Part shown: positions 1 to 8,568 of the stretch, one piece after another
Layout of the letters: every line of letters starts with the position of its first letter
Position numbering within the stretch: position 1 is the stretch's first letter
Origin: Nitrospira sp. CG24E
GTDB taxonomy: Bacteria; Nitrospirota; Nitrospiria; Nitrospirales; Nitrospiraceae
Assembly (NCBI GenBank): GCA_002869895.2
Contig: NEWP02000021.1
Span: 195,522 to 248,682, forward strand
Length of the DNA stretch: 53,161 bases
Direction: 5' to 3'
Position numbers and translations under genes: made by a program
The notes under the pieces: generated by a model
What the model saw: the letters and a program-made list of their open reading frames with translations, nothing else
Told to the model about the DNA's origin: nothing
The model's database searches: none

Positions 1-667
1 GATTCTTTTCGGCCCACGCACTGGCAATGTCATAGGCCGCCTTCACAGTTGCCAGATTCTTGGCCAGCAGCATTTCTTTCTTGGCGAATTTCTTCTTGAT
101 GGCCTCGTCCAAGGAGGCTGTTCCACCGGAGGCGACGAACTTCTTTCCAAACCGTTCCTGTAAGGCGAGATCCAGGGATTCCATCGAGACGCACTTAGTG
201 ATGCCCGCGACCGACCCAAGCATCGACATATTCGTTGATAGCTCGGTTCCGGCCACTTCGATTGCGAGTTCAGTGCCTGCAATATAAAACAAGGCGACGT
301 TGAGATCCTTCAGCCGTTGAACATCTTCTTCAGAGAGAAGTGGCTGGTCGGAGTTGATAATGACGAGGCCGCCTTCCTTCACGCCGGAATAGAAGGGCAT
401 GGTATAGCTTTTTCCCATGGTGATGACCTGAGGATGAAAGACCTGAATGACGTCGGGAAATACCAACTCGCCTCGGTCGTAGATCCGTTCGATACCGATC
501 CGACAATAGCTCTCCGCAGGCGCCATCCGTTTCTCGGCGCCGAAGAAGGGATTGGATATTGAAAACTTGCCGTCGCGATTGGCAGCCATGGCTAGAACAT
601 GCGCAGCGGTCACGGCGCCCTGTCCGCCTAATCCTGACATTCGGACGTTGAGTCTTTTCTTAATCAT
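1..667 (-). CDS. porG: 2-oxoacid (pyruvate):ferredoxin oxidoreductase gamma subunit, 3' end outside window
   Basis: The reading frame opens at an ATG (667) preceded by a GGGAGAG ribosome site and stays open for 222 codons to the window edge, so the C-terminus is missing. The start carries the glycine-rich motif SGLGGQGAVTAA (about residues 10-21) typical of the gamma domain of pyruvate/2-oxoglutarate:ferredoxin oxidoreductases, followed by FFGAEKRMAPAES. In this family the gamma subunit joins alpha and beta in a cytoplasmic TPP/Fe-S enzyme that interconverts a 2-oxoacid plus CoA with acyl-CoA, CO2 and reduced ferredoxin. It lies 23 nt downstream of porB in the same operon. Whether the substrate is pyruvate or 2-oxoglutarate cannot be decided from the sequence. 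Confidence 0.92.
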   Translation of the reverse strand, partial: MIKKRLNVRMSGLGGQGAVTAAHVLAMAANRDGKFSISNPFFGAEKRMAPAESYCRIGIERIYDRGELVFPDVIQVFHPQVITMGKSYTMPFYSGVKEGGLVIINSDQPLLSEEDVQRLKDLNVALFYIAGTELAIEVAGTELSTNMSMLGSVAGITKCVSMESLDLALQERFGKKFVASGGTASLDEAIKKKFAKKEMLLAKNLATVKAAYDIASAWAEKN

Positions 668-690
668 GGTCGTCTCTCCCGAGAATCGGT

Positions 691-1596
691 TTAGGCCCCT
701 TGAGCGGCAAGCTGCTTTGCAGCAGCCTTCTTTTCCTTGTCCTTGGCAGCCACCTCTGCCAAGAGTTCCTTGGCTGGTTCGCTGATGTATTCTTTGTAGG
801 CGAACCGCTCGGTCGGTTTTTCAGAGTCTCGCATTTCCTGAAGCCCTTCCATGCTGTTTTTGCCGATTTCGAGAATGCAAGGCGTATAGAGCTGGAGGTA
901 AGTCGGGCCGATTTCTCGCGCGATCATGACCGCGTTCCGCACCACCTTCTCAACAAGCGACGGTTTGCTGACGGTGCATGAGATCACGTAATGGCAGCCA
1001 GATTCGCGTGCGATTTCGGGCAAACGGACCTTGTCGAAGAGTTTCCCGACCGGCGCCATTTTGGCGACGAACCCCTTCTGCATGAGGCCGCTCTCCTGGC
1101 CACCGGTGTTGGCGTACAGTTCGTTGTCGAAGCAAATCGTGGTGAACTTCTCCTGGCGGAACCAGGCTTGAAGTGTCATGTCGAGGCCGATATCAACGGT
1201 GGCGCCGTCGCCGGCGAGCACGACCACGTCTTTTGTCCTGCCAGGAAAGCGGACGCTCAAGGCGCGCTTCAAGCCGGAAGCGATCGCATTTTGATTGCCG
1301 AAGAGGGAGTGAATGTTGTGTACGGCTACCATGGGGAATACCAGGCTGGTACAGCCGGTGGAGCCGACCATGACTGTGTCTTCGGGGTTCGGCAATGAGG
1401 CCAAGATGTACCGGAAGGCCATGGATTCCGGGCAGCCAGCGCAGAGGGAGTGCTGTTCGATCAGTTCCTTACTGTTCCCGATATCCTTCCAGCCCCGGTC
1501 CTCCTTACCATAGGTCGCGCTTTTGACCAGGTCTTGATAGTCGGACGGCATAATGTCGTATAGGTCTTCCGAAATCTTGATACGTTCCTTGCTCAT
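691..1596 (-). CDS. porB: 2-oxoacid (pyruvate):ferredoxin oxidoreductase beta subunit
   Basis: A 301-residue protein with a perfect GAGGAGG ribosome site just before its ATG. It shows CAGCPE (Cys52, Cys55; iron-sulfur ligands of the beta subunit) and the thiamine-diphosphate/Mg motif starting at GDGATVDIGL with the conserved Asn about 28 residues later (DNELYANTG). Length and motifs fit the TPP-binding beta subunit of POR/OGOR. The C-terminal 30 residues are Lys/Ala/Glu-rich and probably disordered. It acts with PorA, PorG and PorE; in reverse-TCA autotrophs the complex runs in the carboxylating direction. It sits between porA (60 nt upstream) and porG (23 nt downstream). Confidence 0.94.
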   Translation of the reverse strand: MSKERIKISEDLYDIMPSDYQDLVKSATYGKEDRGWKDIGNSKELIEQHSLCAGCPESMAFRYILASLPNPEDTVMVGSTGCTSLVFPMVAVHNIHSLFGNQNAIASGLKRALSVRFPGRTKDVVVLAGDGATVDIGLDMTLQAWFRQEKFTTICFDNELYANTGGQESGLMQKGFVAKMAPVGKLFDKVRLPEIARESGCHYVISCTVSKPSLVEKVVRNAVMIAREIGPTYLQLYTPCILEIGKNSMEGLQEMRDSEKPTERFAYKEYISEPAKELLAEVAAKDKEKKAAAKQLAAQGA

Positions 1597-1656
1597 GATG
1601 GCCTCCTCAGTGGTGCGTCTTATTCAGATCGTTCGAATCTTGCCGCTCAGATGCGA

Positions 1657-2874
1657 TCAACTCCCACGACCGGCCAACGACATGGTGCGCATGCCGAGCA
1701 GGTTCTTGATTTCGGAGACAATAATTTCCGGCGGCATCGTCATGCCTCCGCAGACATGCGGGCCGGCGTTCACACGCTCGCTGTTCGGGATGGTAGCTTT
1801 GATTTCCTTTGCCAGCCAGCCGGTCACGTTAAACTCCGGGACAATAATGTGCTTGGCGTTTTTTGTCGCTTCACGGATTTCCTCACCCGGCCAGGGCCGC
1901 AAGGACTTGATCTTTACCAGACCGCAACGGATGCCTTCGTCTTCGAGGAGCCTGATGGCTTCACGGCCCTGCGATACGGCTGTGCCGGAGGAGACAATGA
2001 GGACCTCGGTATCGGTATTTTCCGTCTCGATCAACCCGTTTATCCACTTGATCGTGTGTTTGCGGGACCGTTCCACTGCCGCCCAGACTTCTTGTTGCCA
2101 GGATGCATGGGTGGCATAGCTGATGTAGTTGCTCTTCATGACGAACGGGTCGCGCATCATCCGGACCGGCGGGCATTCCATGTCCATGCAGGGCACCGGT
2201 GAGCGATAGGGGTCGTAGGGAGGCAGGCACATATCCGCTGGTGTGAGATTGACGACGTCCTTGGTGTGGGTCACGAAGAATCCGTCGCAGCAGAGCGCCA
2301 GGGGGAGGTGCACGTCAGGCTCTTCCGACACCATGTAGCCTTTGAGGATCCAATCGAAAAAGTCCTGTGCGGTTTCCGCATGCCAGACGAGCATGCCGGT
2401 ATTCAGAAGATACGCAATTTCTAAAGTATCAGGCTGAATCGACAGGGGTGAGTTGATGCCGCGGCAGGTGACGATCATTTGAATCGGCAGCCGCGCGCCG
2501 GCCCACATCGGGAAGTTCTCCATCGCGCGCATCGTGCCGGGTCCCGCAGTTGTCGTAAATACGCGAGCCCCGCCGAAGGCCGCTCCTGCGCATTGCGACA
2601 TGACCGCGAATTCGCTCTCGCCGCGGAAGTAGTCGCCAATGTAACCTTCGGCAAAGAGCTCGCCGATCAAGGCGGCCGCTTCGCTCTGTGGTGTAATCGG
2701 GTACGCAATCATGACGTCGCAACTGGCTCGCCGGAGCGCTTCCTTAATAACCTCGCTGCCCGTATAGAACGACGGCGTACGCGGGGCGTTGTTCATCATC
2801 TCCCAGGTGTCGGTAAAGGTTTGTCCTTTTTTATTTTTAGTGCCGATGACTGAGTGTGTGTCTGCCATGGTCAC
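1657..2874 (-). CDS. porA: 2-oxoacid (pyruvate):ferredoxin oxidoreductase alpha subunit
   Basis: A 405-residue protein with AYPITPQSEAA near residue 58, the hallmark of alpha subunits of pyruvate/2-oxoacid:ferredoxin oxidoreductases, then FMEN-type and TAGPG segments of the pyrimidine-binding domain. A strong site (AAAGGAGCGTGACC) precedes the ATG. The C-terminal half resembles the transketolase C-terminal-like domain II (EVLIVSSGTAV, then GIRCGLVKIKSLRPWPGEEI). It forms the catalytic core with PorB. It begins 39 nt after the porE stop, so the two are almost certainly cotranscribed. Confidence 0.94.
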   Translation of the reverse strand: MTMADTHSVIGTKNKKGQTFTDTWEMMNNAPRTPSFYTGSEVIKEALRRASCDVMIAYPITPQSEAAALIGELFAEGYIGDYFRGESEFAVMSQCAGAAFGGARVFTTTAGPGTMRAMENFPMWAGARLPIQMIVTCRGINSPLSIQPDTLEIAYLLNTGMLVWHAETAQDFFDWILKGYMVSEEPDVHLPLALCCDGFFVTHTKDVVNLTPADMCLPPYDPYRSPVPCMDMECPPVRMMRDPFVMKSNYISYATHASWQQEVWAAVERSRKHTIKWINGLIETENTDTEVLIVSSGTAVSQGREAIRLLEDEGIRCGLVKIKSLRPWPGEEIREATKNAKHIIVPEFNVTGWLAKEIKATIPNSERVNAGPHVCGGMTMPPEIIVSEIKNLLGMRTMSLAGRGS

Positions 2875-2913
2875 GCTCCTTTCACTGTCGTCAGAGCCTC
2901 AAACGACTCCGCG

Positions 2914-3549
2914 TTAATTCGAGGCTCCGCTCTTGGCTGACGTCAGCCGTGGTTGGACTGTCCCTTTCAATTTTCTCACCCACTCTGCCAGTTTCATGAT
3001 CTTTTCGACCGATGCGTCGCGGAACGATAGCATGGCATCTTCATGGCCGGCTTGAGCGCACATCGCAATAGTATAGCAAGAGGTGCCACCCCGAATGATC
3101 TTGAGCGACAAATTTGCCTGATGGCAGTGGACTCCGATGAACATGCAGCAGTCGATTTTATTGTGCCAGATGGTCAAATTCGGGTGGTTGGGATTAATTT
3201 CGACTTCAGGATTGATCTTAGGATACTTGGGACGGTAGTCTGGCATCGGGATCAGCATGGGCGTTTGCCCAGGCTGCACGCATTCTTTAAGCGTGTTGTA
3301 CAGGTGGCGGATGGCCGTGGCCTTCTTGGCCGCCTTTTCGTTCCAGGCCCACAACACTAAGGGACCAGGGAAGAGTGTTGGAACCTTGGCCATGAGAAAT
3401 TGTTTCGCCGCCTCCTCATAGGCCTTTTCCTCTGGGACAATAACACCGTTGATATGAGCTTCCCCAGGGTTTGGCAAGCAAATACCCATGCTTGCCGCCG
3501 ATGGAGGAAGAAAATGTTCCGGACCTGGAAGGACACGATACTGAGTCAT
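2914..3549 (-). CDS. porE: 2-oxoacid:ferredoxin oxidoreductase epsilon-type subunit (PorE/CO dehydrogenase beta-like family)
   Basis: A 211-residue protein rich in Cys and His in its second half (CCMFIGVHCHQANLSL, then TSCYTIAMCAQAGHEDAM). Proteins of this kind are named carbon monoxide dehydrogenase beta-subunit-like, and are the fifth (epsilon) subunit of the POR and OGOR complexes of Hydrogenobacter-type and Nitrospira-type autotrophs. It is the first gene of the minus-strand operon porE-porA-porB-porG. The role of the epsilon subunit is poorly understood. The ferredoxin-like delta subunit is not found between porE and porA, where Hydrogenobacter carries it. The start has a spaced GGAGAG site; no alternative start nearby is better. 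Confidence 0.8.
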   Translation of the reverse strand: MTQYRVLPGPEHFLPPSAASMGICLPNPGEAHINGVIVPEEKAYEEAAKQFLMAKVPTLFPGPLVLWAWNEKAAKKATAIRHLYNTLKECVQPGQTPMLIPMPDYRPKYPKINPEVEINPNHPNLTIWHNKIDCCMFIGVHCHQANLSLKIIRGGTSCYTIAMCAQAGHEDAMLSFRDASVEKIMKLAEWVRKLKGTVQPRLTSAKSGASN

Positions 3550-3778
3550 TGATACATACTCTCCGGCAAGGGGTTAAAGAACAAGGGATATAAGATTTCC
3601 AATGGACTCAGCGATCCTTACTCTATGCTCTTTACATGCCCCCTGCAACCTCGCAGAAGGCCCACCCATCAGAAATTTTGGGCTATCGAGTGAGGATAGA
3701 TTAGGCCCTTTGCCCTAAATGGAAGTTTTGCGCATAACTAGCCATGAGTGCTTCTCTAGCTCGCATTTAGGAGGGGGC
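3550..3778 (-). other. Long 5' leader of the por operon; no gene seen
   Basis: Between the predicted transcription start (about 3772) and porE I see no credible coding frame on either strand. The leader is long for a gene with an ordinary Shine-Dalgarno, so it could carry post-transcriptional control, but I recognise no known riboswitch class in it. Confidence 0.35.
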
Positions 3779-3808
3779 ATTATAGAGTCGGCCACTTCAG
3801 TCTGTCAA
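3779..3808 (-). promoter_or_regulatory. Perfect-consensus sigma70 promoter of the por operon
   Basis: Read on the minus strand, a perfect -35 TTGACA (3808-3803) is followed after 18 nt by a perfect -10 TATAAT (3784-3779). Transcription would start near 3772, leaving a leader of about 220 nt before porE. Immediately upstream of the -35 lies a short palindrome CTACT-T-AGTAG (3811-3821) that could be an operator. A fully consensus promoter is rare and fits constitutive high expression of a central carbon-fixation enzyme. The boxes are seen directly; activity is inferred. Confidence 0.75.
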
Positions 3809-3892
3809 ACCTACTTAGTAGGCGTCAGGCTGTTATTGGCCGGGGTGCTCACGCTTAATGGCACTCACGCAATATGAATATATTACACGGTG

Positions 3893-5158
3893 TTATGGTA
3901 GTTGCTCACAGGCTGGGTTAGATCCGAGGGCGCAGGCTCGCTCAAGGTCCTCCTTGGCCAGGCGGCCTTGTAAACGTTCTTGATACAGCTTTGCTCTGGT
4001 CGCCAGGGCGGCAGTATTGGTGGGATCCACTCGAATAACGGTGGAGAGATCTTCGATCGCCGCTTCCGGTTGATTCAGTTTGAGATAGACTTCGCTTCGC
4101 AGTGCATAGGCCTCTTTTTGATAGGGAATCCAACTTTCATTTGTTTGAGCGTTGAGGAGTTTCTTGAGTGTCGTCAATGCTTGATGCCAAGACTTCGTAC
4201 CAGCCTGGCGGCGGGCCTGTGTCGTGTATAGGTCGATGAGGCGCAGCCGGGCAATGTCAGCAAATGGATCGAGCTGAAGAACTTGCTCATAGGCTGCGGC
4301 CGCCGCGTCCCATTGTTTCAACCACGTGAGTACATCGCCCTTTCCCATCCATGCCCAGATGTTTTTGTCGTCAAGCGTGAGGGCGAGATCGAAGTCTGTT
4401 CTGGCTTTGTCCAGATAGTCCGTATACTGCGCCGGTCGAGGTTGTTGGGAAAAAACCAGAGAGACCAGCCGAAGATAGGTTTGGCCTCGCACAATCAACG
4501 GATCGGCGTAGTGATCGTCGAGGAGAGCGGCGTCGGAGCTGAGCTGGATCTTATCCCACAGATTTGAGGTGTGGAGAGCCGTCTCAAGCATTGCGCGCGC
4601 GCGTTGATGCGAGGTGGATTTCCCGGTCGGATCGATGGCCAGCATTCGAACTCCGCTCGGCCGTTGTTGAAGCTCTTGCAGTTGTGAGCGCAATTGGTGA
4701 TTTTCCTGTTGGAGTCGGCGAAAATGTTGTGCGAGTTGCTGATCGGATTGTAGTCGGCGTATTGATTCCGCGAGACCGGATACATCCACCGTGGCGCGAA
4801 TGCGAATGTAGAAGACGGGACGGTCCAGCTTGAAGGTACGCCTGGCTTCCAGGGTTTCCGTTTCCGTGATAGCGGAGGCAATCGTTCTGATTTCCAACGA
4901 ACTAGTTTGCGTGCTTCTCCCGCCGGATTCTTTCTCGACATCGTGGAATGTGGATTCGAGATACATGCCCGCTTCTTCCACAGCCCTGCGTTGGGCCCGT
5001 TGGAGAACTTTTTCTTCTGCGCTGGCTAAGGTGTCACCGTCGGACATCACATATTCGGCTTCGGCGATGACAGTTTTCATCGAAGCGCTGAAGGCAGGGG
5101 TGCACCACAGAAGGGGTGCGGAGAGGGAGAGATAGAACAATCGCCGGTACAGTTCCAT
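3893..5158 (-). CDS. Secreted protein: FlgT_N/LPP20-like domain, coiled coil and C-terminal TPR repeats
   Basis: A 421-residue protein starting with a signal peptide (cleavage likely after AFSAS, residue about 26). Residues 27-135 form a domain resembling the FlgT N-terminal/LPP20-like fold: a helix with EEKVLQRAQRRAVEEAGMYLES, then a strand-rich end closing with YIRIRATVDVS. A coiled coil (QQENHQLRSQLQELQQ) follows, then at least three tetratricopeptide repeats (ALTLDDKNIWAWMGKGDVL, QLDPFADIARLRLIDLYT, RVDPTNTAALATRAKLY). It probably sits in the periplasm or at the outer membrane as a scaffold. The N-terminal domain is shared with the protein at 9139-10296. No flagellar gene is nearby, so a flagellar role is not supported. 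No strong ribosome site precedes the chosen ATG. Confidence 0.75.
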   Translation of the reverse strand: MELYRRLFYLSLSAPLLWCTPAFSASMKTVIAEAEYVMSDGDTLASAEEKVLQRAQRRAVEEAGMYLESTFHDVEKESGGRSTQTSSLEIRTIASAITETETLEARRTFKLDRPVFYIRIRATVDVSGLAESIRRLQSDQQLAQHFRRLQQENHQLRSQLQELQQRPSGVRMLAIDPTGKSTSHQRARAMLETALHTSNLWDKIQLSSDAALLDDHYADPLIVRGQTYLRLVSLVFSQQPRPAQYTDYLDKARTDFDLALTLDDKNIWAWMGKGDVLTWLKQWDAAAAAYEQVLQLDPFADIARLRLIDLYTTQARRQAGTKSWHQALTTLKKLLNAQTNESWIPYQKEAYALRSEVYLKLNQPEAAIEDLSTVIRVDPTNTAALATRAKLYQERLQGRLAKEDLERACALGSNPACEQLP

Positions 5159-5250
5159 TCAGATAACTATACCGCTCGATAGTTGAAGGGGCAATGCAAC
5201 CAAAGATGGACGAAAGGAATAAAGGCTGAAGGGGGAGTGGAGGTCTTCGG

Positions 5251-5529
5251 CTACCGGTCCTTCGGGAAAATTTGTGTAAATGGATGGACTTCAACCCGTT
5301 CAAATACACCATGGACTGTGTAGGGGTCTTCCTGGGCAAACCGTTGGGCGTCTTCCAGCGAGTCCGCTTCGATGACAATCAGACTCCCGGTTTTGTCTGT
5401 GAGCGGGCCGGCCAGCACAACCAGGCCTTGCTTATCGAGGGGTTCCATCTTTGCAAGATGCGCAGGGCGATGGATCTTTCTCTTGGCCTCCCCGTCGGGG
5501 CCATCAAATCCGAGGATAACGAATTTCAT
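5251..5529 (-). CDS. YciI-like protein
   Basis: A 92-residue protein of the YciI/YCII family: a short ferredoxin-like alpha/beta fold with HRPAHLAKMEPLDKQGLVV at residues 20-38 (a conserved His near the pocket), then AGPLTDKTGSLIVIEA and the family ending AQRFAQEDPYTVHGVFERVEV. Members are small cytoplasmic dimers; a few act as dehalogenase-like or lactone enzymes, most have no known reaction. It lies 34 nt downstream of the DUF2203 gene and is probably cotranscribed with it. The ribosome site is weak. Confidence 0.85.
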   Translation of the reverse strand: MKFVILGFDGPDGEAKRKIHRPAHLAKMEPLDKQGLVVLAGPLTDKTGSLIVIEADSLEDAQRFAQEDPYTVHGVFERVEVHPFTQIFPKDR

Positions 5530-5563
5530 AAAGACTCAAAGGTTAAAAAGTAGAGTTCTGTCA

Positions 5564-5977
5564 TCAGGCTTGGCCTTCTATCGGACAGCGGTCTCTATAC
5601 CCTGCGGTCGTTTCATGCCACCAGAGCACTTCTTGTTCTCCGAACTTCCAACAGAGATACACGACTCGGCCGTCACGGAGATGAGGAAAGTCGCAGAGGC
5701 CGAGATCTAGATCCTTGACCAGGATACCAAGCTCCTGAATGGCCTGAAGATTCGCACTGACCTGTTGCAAGGCTGCGATGTAGAGGTGCCCAACAGTACT
5801 GCCTCCGCCGTACTCAGCCTGGGCGCTGGCTTTCTCTGTATCCTCTTTCGTGCGGGCTAAAACAGCTTTGGCTTGTTGAATCGAAATCAATCTGGAATTG
5901 AGCTGGGGGATGAGGCGATTGGCCTCGGGCAATGTAAATAATCGCTCGTGCGGTCCCTGCTCATCGTCGTGCGCCAT
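5564..5977 (-). CDS. DUF2203 family protein
   Basis: A 137-residue protein with a GGAGGAAC ribosome site. It begins with FTLPEANRLIPQLNSRL, the conserved N-terminal helix of DUF2203, continues as a long helical pair, and ends with the family's compact core LGLCDFPHLRDGRVVYLCWKFG followed by VLWWHE. The function of DUF2203 is unknown; members are small cytoplasmic proteins. It is the first gene of a likely two-gene unit with the YciI-like gene. Confidence 0.85.
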   Translation of the reverse strand: MAHDDEQGPHERLFTLPEANRLIPQLNSRLISIQQAKAVLARTKEDTEKASAQAEYGGGSTVGHLYIAALQQVSANLQAIQELGILVKDLDLGLCDFPHLRDGRVVYLCWKFGEQEVLWWHETTAGYRDRCPIEGQA

Positions 5978-6222
5978 ACTGTTCCTCCGCGAAGCCCCTC
6001 ATTTAACACACCACACTTTTGCGCCGCAACCGCCGATATCGGAATCGCTATGGTGTCGCATTTCCGTCCAATCCTGTGCCCATCGTTTGTGCTTGCCTTC
6101 ATCTATCCAAGACTCAGAGCCGGTTTTCATGGGGTTAGGAAGGGCATCGCTCTTGCTCACTCACCCTTTCGGTTTCATCTTCGACAGGAAACAGGTCAGA
6201 TGAATATGAAAAGGGGGATCCC

Positions 6223-7089
6223 ATGGCACCAGTGTTGGAACTCGATCGGCAAACAGCTTTCTTTGCACGGCAGCTCGAAGAGCAACGGAAACTTGAAAAG
6301 ACTATCCTGGTCGAACGAGTCCGAGGAACGAGAGAAGGGCTCGAGTCGGTCTTCAGCGACATCAAGAGTCGGGTGGAGGTGCTGGAAAAGCTGAATGGAC
6401 TGGCGAGTGCCAGCTGCATTGCGCCGATCGGCTGGAGCAAATTGATCTTTACCGGATCGGATAGCGTCTCAGCGCCGAACACCATAGGATTTGGCGATCG
6501 GGATGAAACATTGTGCAGGCTCGATCAGATCAAATATCTCGAAGATACGCACTACCTCCGTCTTGCCGCAAATCCCCACTACGTCGAGCATGTACTGCCG
6601 AATAAATCGCTCCAGGCGCGTGTGGGGGGGAATCCTTCACTCTGGGATACGCTCGGGTATGTCCACGCCGGCTACACAACCTTGCTGCAGATTCCCGCTT
6701 CGTTGGAGCCGACGACGGTGTCGATCATGTCACGGGTGAATACCCTGTTTAATTGGGTTGAGGCTAACGCGGTTGGAGATGAGTGGTACGCGCATGTGTC
6801 TGCTGCCGTGCGATTGTGGGTGACCTATGATGGCGAGTTCCGCCAGGCGCCACCTGCCCAGCTTGTGAGCCTTCTGGCATCGCCGAGGCAATTACGGACC
6901 CATCAGGACATTCCGTCGCATGCGCCAAGCGCAGCCCTCACGATGCAAGTCTCGGCTTCAGCCGGAAGTGGCACAACGATCAGCGTCTATGAATCCATTG
7001 AACTCGTTGCCACCACTCCGAACGGCCATGCGTACCTTGACGGGATCTTTTCGTGGGAACCCTTGGCGGTGCAGCTGCGCGAAGGGTAG
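6223..7089 (+). CDS. Hypothetical protein
   Basis: A 288-residue protein with a strong AAGGGGG site before its ATG. No family is recognised. The first 60 residues are charged and helical (LEEQRKLEKTILVERVRG), likely a coiled coil. The rest is mixed alpha/beta with no signal peptide or membrane segment. The fragment WVTYDGEFRQAPPAQ and the Ser/Gly-rich VSASAGSGTTISVYESIELVAT look strand-rich. It stands alone between divergent and convergent neighbours and is followed directly by a palindromic repeat. A cytoplasmic structural role is possible but not shown. Confidence 0.75.
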   Translation: MAPVLELDRQTAFFARQLEEQRKLEKTILVERVRGTREGLESVFSDIKSRVEVLEKLNGLASASCIAPIGWSKLIFTGSDSVSAPNTIGFGDRDETLCRLDQIKYLEDTHYLRLAANPHYVEHVLPNKSLQARVGGNPSLWDTLGYVHAGYTTLLQIPASLEPTTVSIMSRVNTLFNWVEANAVGDEWYAHVSAAVRLWVTYDGEFRQAPPAQLVSLLASPRQLRTHQDIPSHAPSAALTMQVSASAGSGTTISVYESIELVATTPNGHAYLDGIFSWEPLAVQLREG

Positions 7090-7090
7090 C

Positions 7091-7209
7091 AGGACGCTGA
7101 AAAAGTCTGCCAGCGTTGTTCTCGCATCGCTCAAACCCTCAACGTACTGAAGCGTACGCCTCGGGCTCTCGCTCACTGCGGCCTTGCTGGACAGCCCTTT
7201 TGAACATCC
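7091..7209. repeat. Palindromic intergenic repeat, copy A (about 120 bp family)
   Basis: This copy starts with GGACGCTGAAAAAG and ends with CCTTTTGAACATCC, imperfect inverted ends. Its central hairpin is CGTAC (7143-7147) / GTACG (7154-7158). It matches the copies at 14577-14697 and 21897-21999 in order and spacing. It lies between convergent genes, where it could end transcription from both sides. The rest of the gap to 7412 shows no gene I can support. Confidence 0.8.
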
Positions 7210-7412
7210 GTTGGCGCTTCGATGAAATTGAGACGTCTCTATGAAGGATAGAAAGTGCGGACAATCTCCGTCGTATTAAAGAGCATCGCATTCAGGCGTG
7301 TGTAGGCTGCGTGGCCGAAATAATGGTCGCGTACATTTGTTGATCCGGTAGAATCTTTGTAGTCGGCAAGAATTCCGAGCCCTTCACTGGGGATTCGGAC
7401 GGCGCGGCGGGC

Positions 7413-8507
7413 TCATTCGATCCATCGTTCGAACCCATCAAGCGGCTCCACGATTTCCCACAGACCCCTATTTGCTGCCTTGGCTGCATCGGTCGCAGGC
7501 ACGGCATCGCTGCCTGCCACGGCCAACTCCTGTACATAATCTCCACCCCAGGCAATCGGCATCTCCATCGTAATCTGGGGCAACTCCATTTTCGAAAGCC
7601 AGGTTTTTCCATCGGTCCGAAGATTTCGATGATTGACGATGTGCAGCAGTTTGCCCAGTCCAGACGGATCCCACCCGTAGCGTACCGGCATGCCCAACGT
7701 GACGACGTCCAGTGTCGCTCCATTGAGGAGGGTGCCGCTGGACAATAATGGAGCGATGCGTTGGATCGCGGAAAGGATGTCCGATCGATCGACCTGCAAG
7801 GCATAGGACGACAAGAGGTCGAGTACCCTTGTTCGACTGCTGAGGGTAGCCGCACATAGGAGGTTTGAGACCAGGGCCAGGACCAATCCGGCCTGTCCAT
7901 GCGCTTGCACGAGTATCCGGTCTCCTTGGCCCAGCCTGTGGGTTTCGCACCAGTCACGAAGGCGTCCAAGGATCGTGACTGCCGCCATGGCACGGCCCAG
8001 GTGATGGTGCTCGCAGGACCAGAACTCGCGAACGCAATGGATCGGATGATCCAGGCCTCGGCTGAGCGATTGCCGCATCAGTTCGACATAGGAGTTTGTA
8101 AAATTTCCGGCGTCTCCGATCTGCTCATCGAGCAGCCTTTTGGAGGCGTCGTCATTCACGAGCGGTGGTTTCAAGCCACTTCGAAGTGGTGCAATGCCGT
8201 TGCTGCTTTCGCGCATCAGAGCCAATAGGGCGTCGAGGCCTGCTACGCCGCGTGAATAGCCCCGCTTGAGCCCGCCCAGCTCATCTAGCCTCTGTACCCC
8301 AAAGGCGTCGGTCCCTGGGATGGAGCCATGCAGTAAGACGATCAGGCGGACCCCGGCCTGTGAGAGTTGCTTCCCGAGTGCAGCCATCACATCTTGTCCG
8401 GAGGGCGATTCCGGCAGGATTGTCGGAGTAACCTGGCGAACGGTGATCCGCTCGCCAGGATTCTTTCGAGACATTTCGTCGTGCTGAAAATTGTTTTCGG
8501 TCGGCAT
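7413..8507 (-). CDS. Hypothetical protein, possibly alpha/beta-hydrolase-like with a degenerate elbow
   Basis: A 364-residue protein of no family I recognise. Two features recall an alpha/beta hydrolase: an early strand ending in HG (VRLIVLLHGSIPGTDAFG, about residues 53-70) and a later strand-turn-helix ILVQAHGQAGLVLALVSNLL, where a GxSxG nucleophile elbow would be expected but A-H-G-Q-A-G stands instead. If the fold is right, the nucleophilic serine is missing. No signal peptide. The ATG lacks a good ribosome site; an internal Met at 8474 is an alternative. It stands alone. Confidence 0.65.
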   Translation of the reverse strand: MPTENNFQHDEMSRKNPGERITVRQVTPTILPESPSGQDVMAALGKQLSQAGVRLIVLLHGSIPGTDAFGVQRLDELGGLKRGYSRGVAGLDALLALMRESSNGIAPLRSGLKPPLVNDDASKRLLDEQIGDAGNFTNSYVELMRQSLSRGLDHPIHCVREFWSCEHHHLGRAMAAVTILGRLRDWCETHRLGQGDRILVQAHGQAGLVLALVSNLLCAATLSSRTRVLDLLSSYALQVDRSDILSAIQRIAPLLSSGTLLNGATLDVVTLGMPVRYGWDPSGLGKLLHIVNHRNLRTDGKTWLSKMELPQITMEMPIAWGGDYVQELAVAGSDAVPATDAAKAANRGLWEIVEPLDGFERWIE

Positions 8508-8568
8508 GGGGAGTTACATACTTGATGTTGGTGACAGACTGCAACGGAGGATGACGTAAGGGGTGTAT

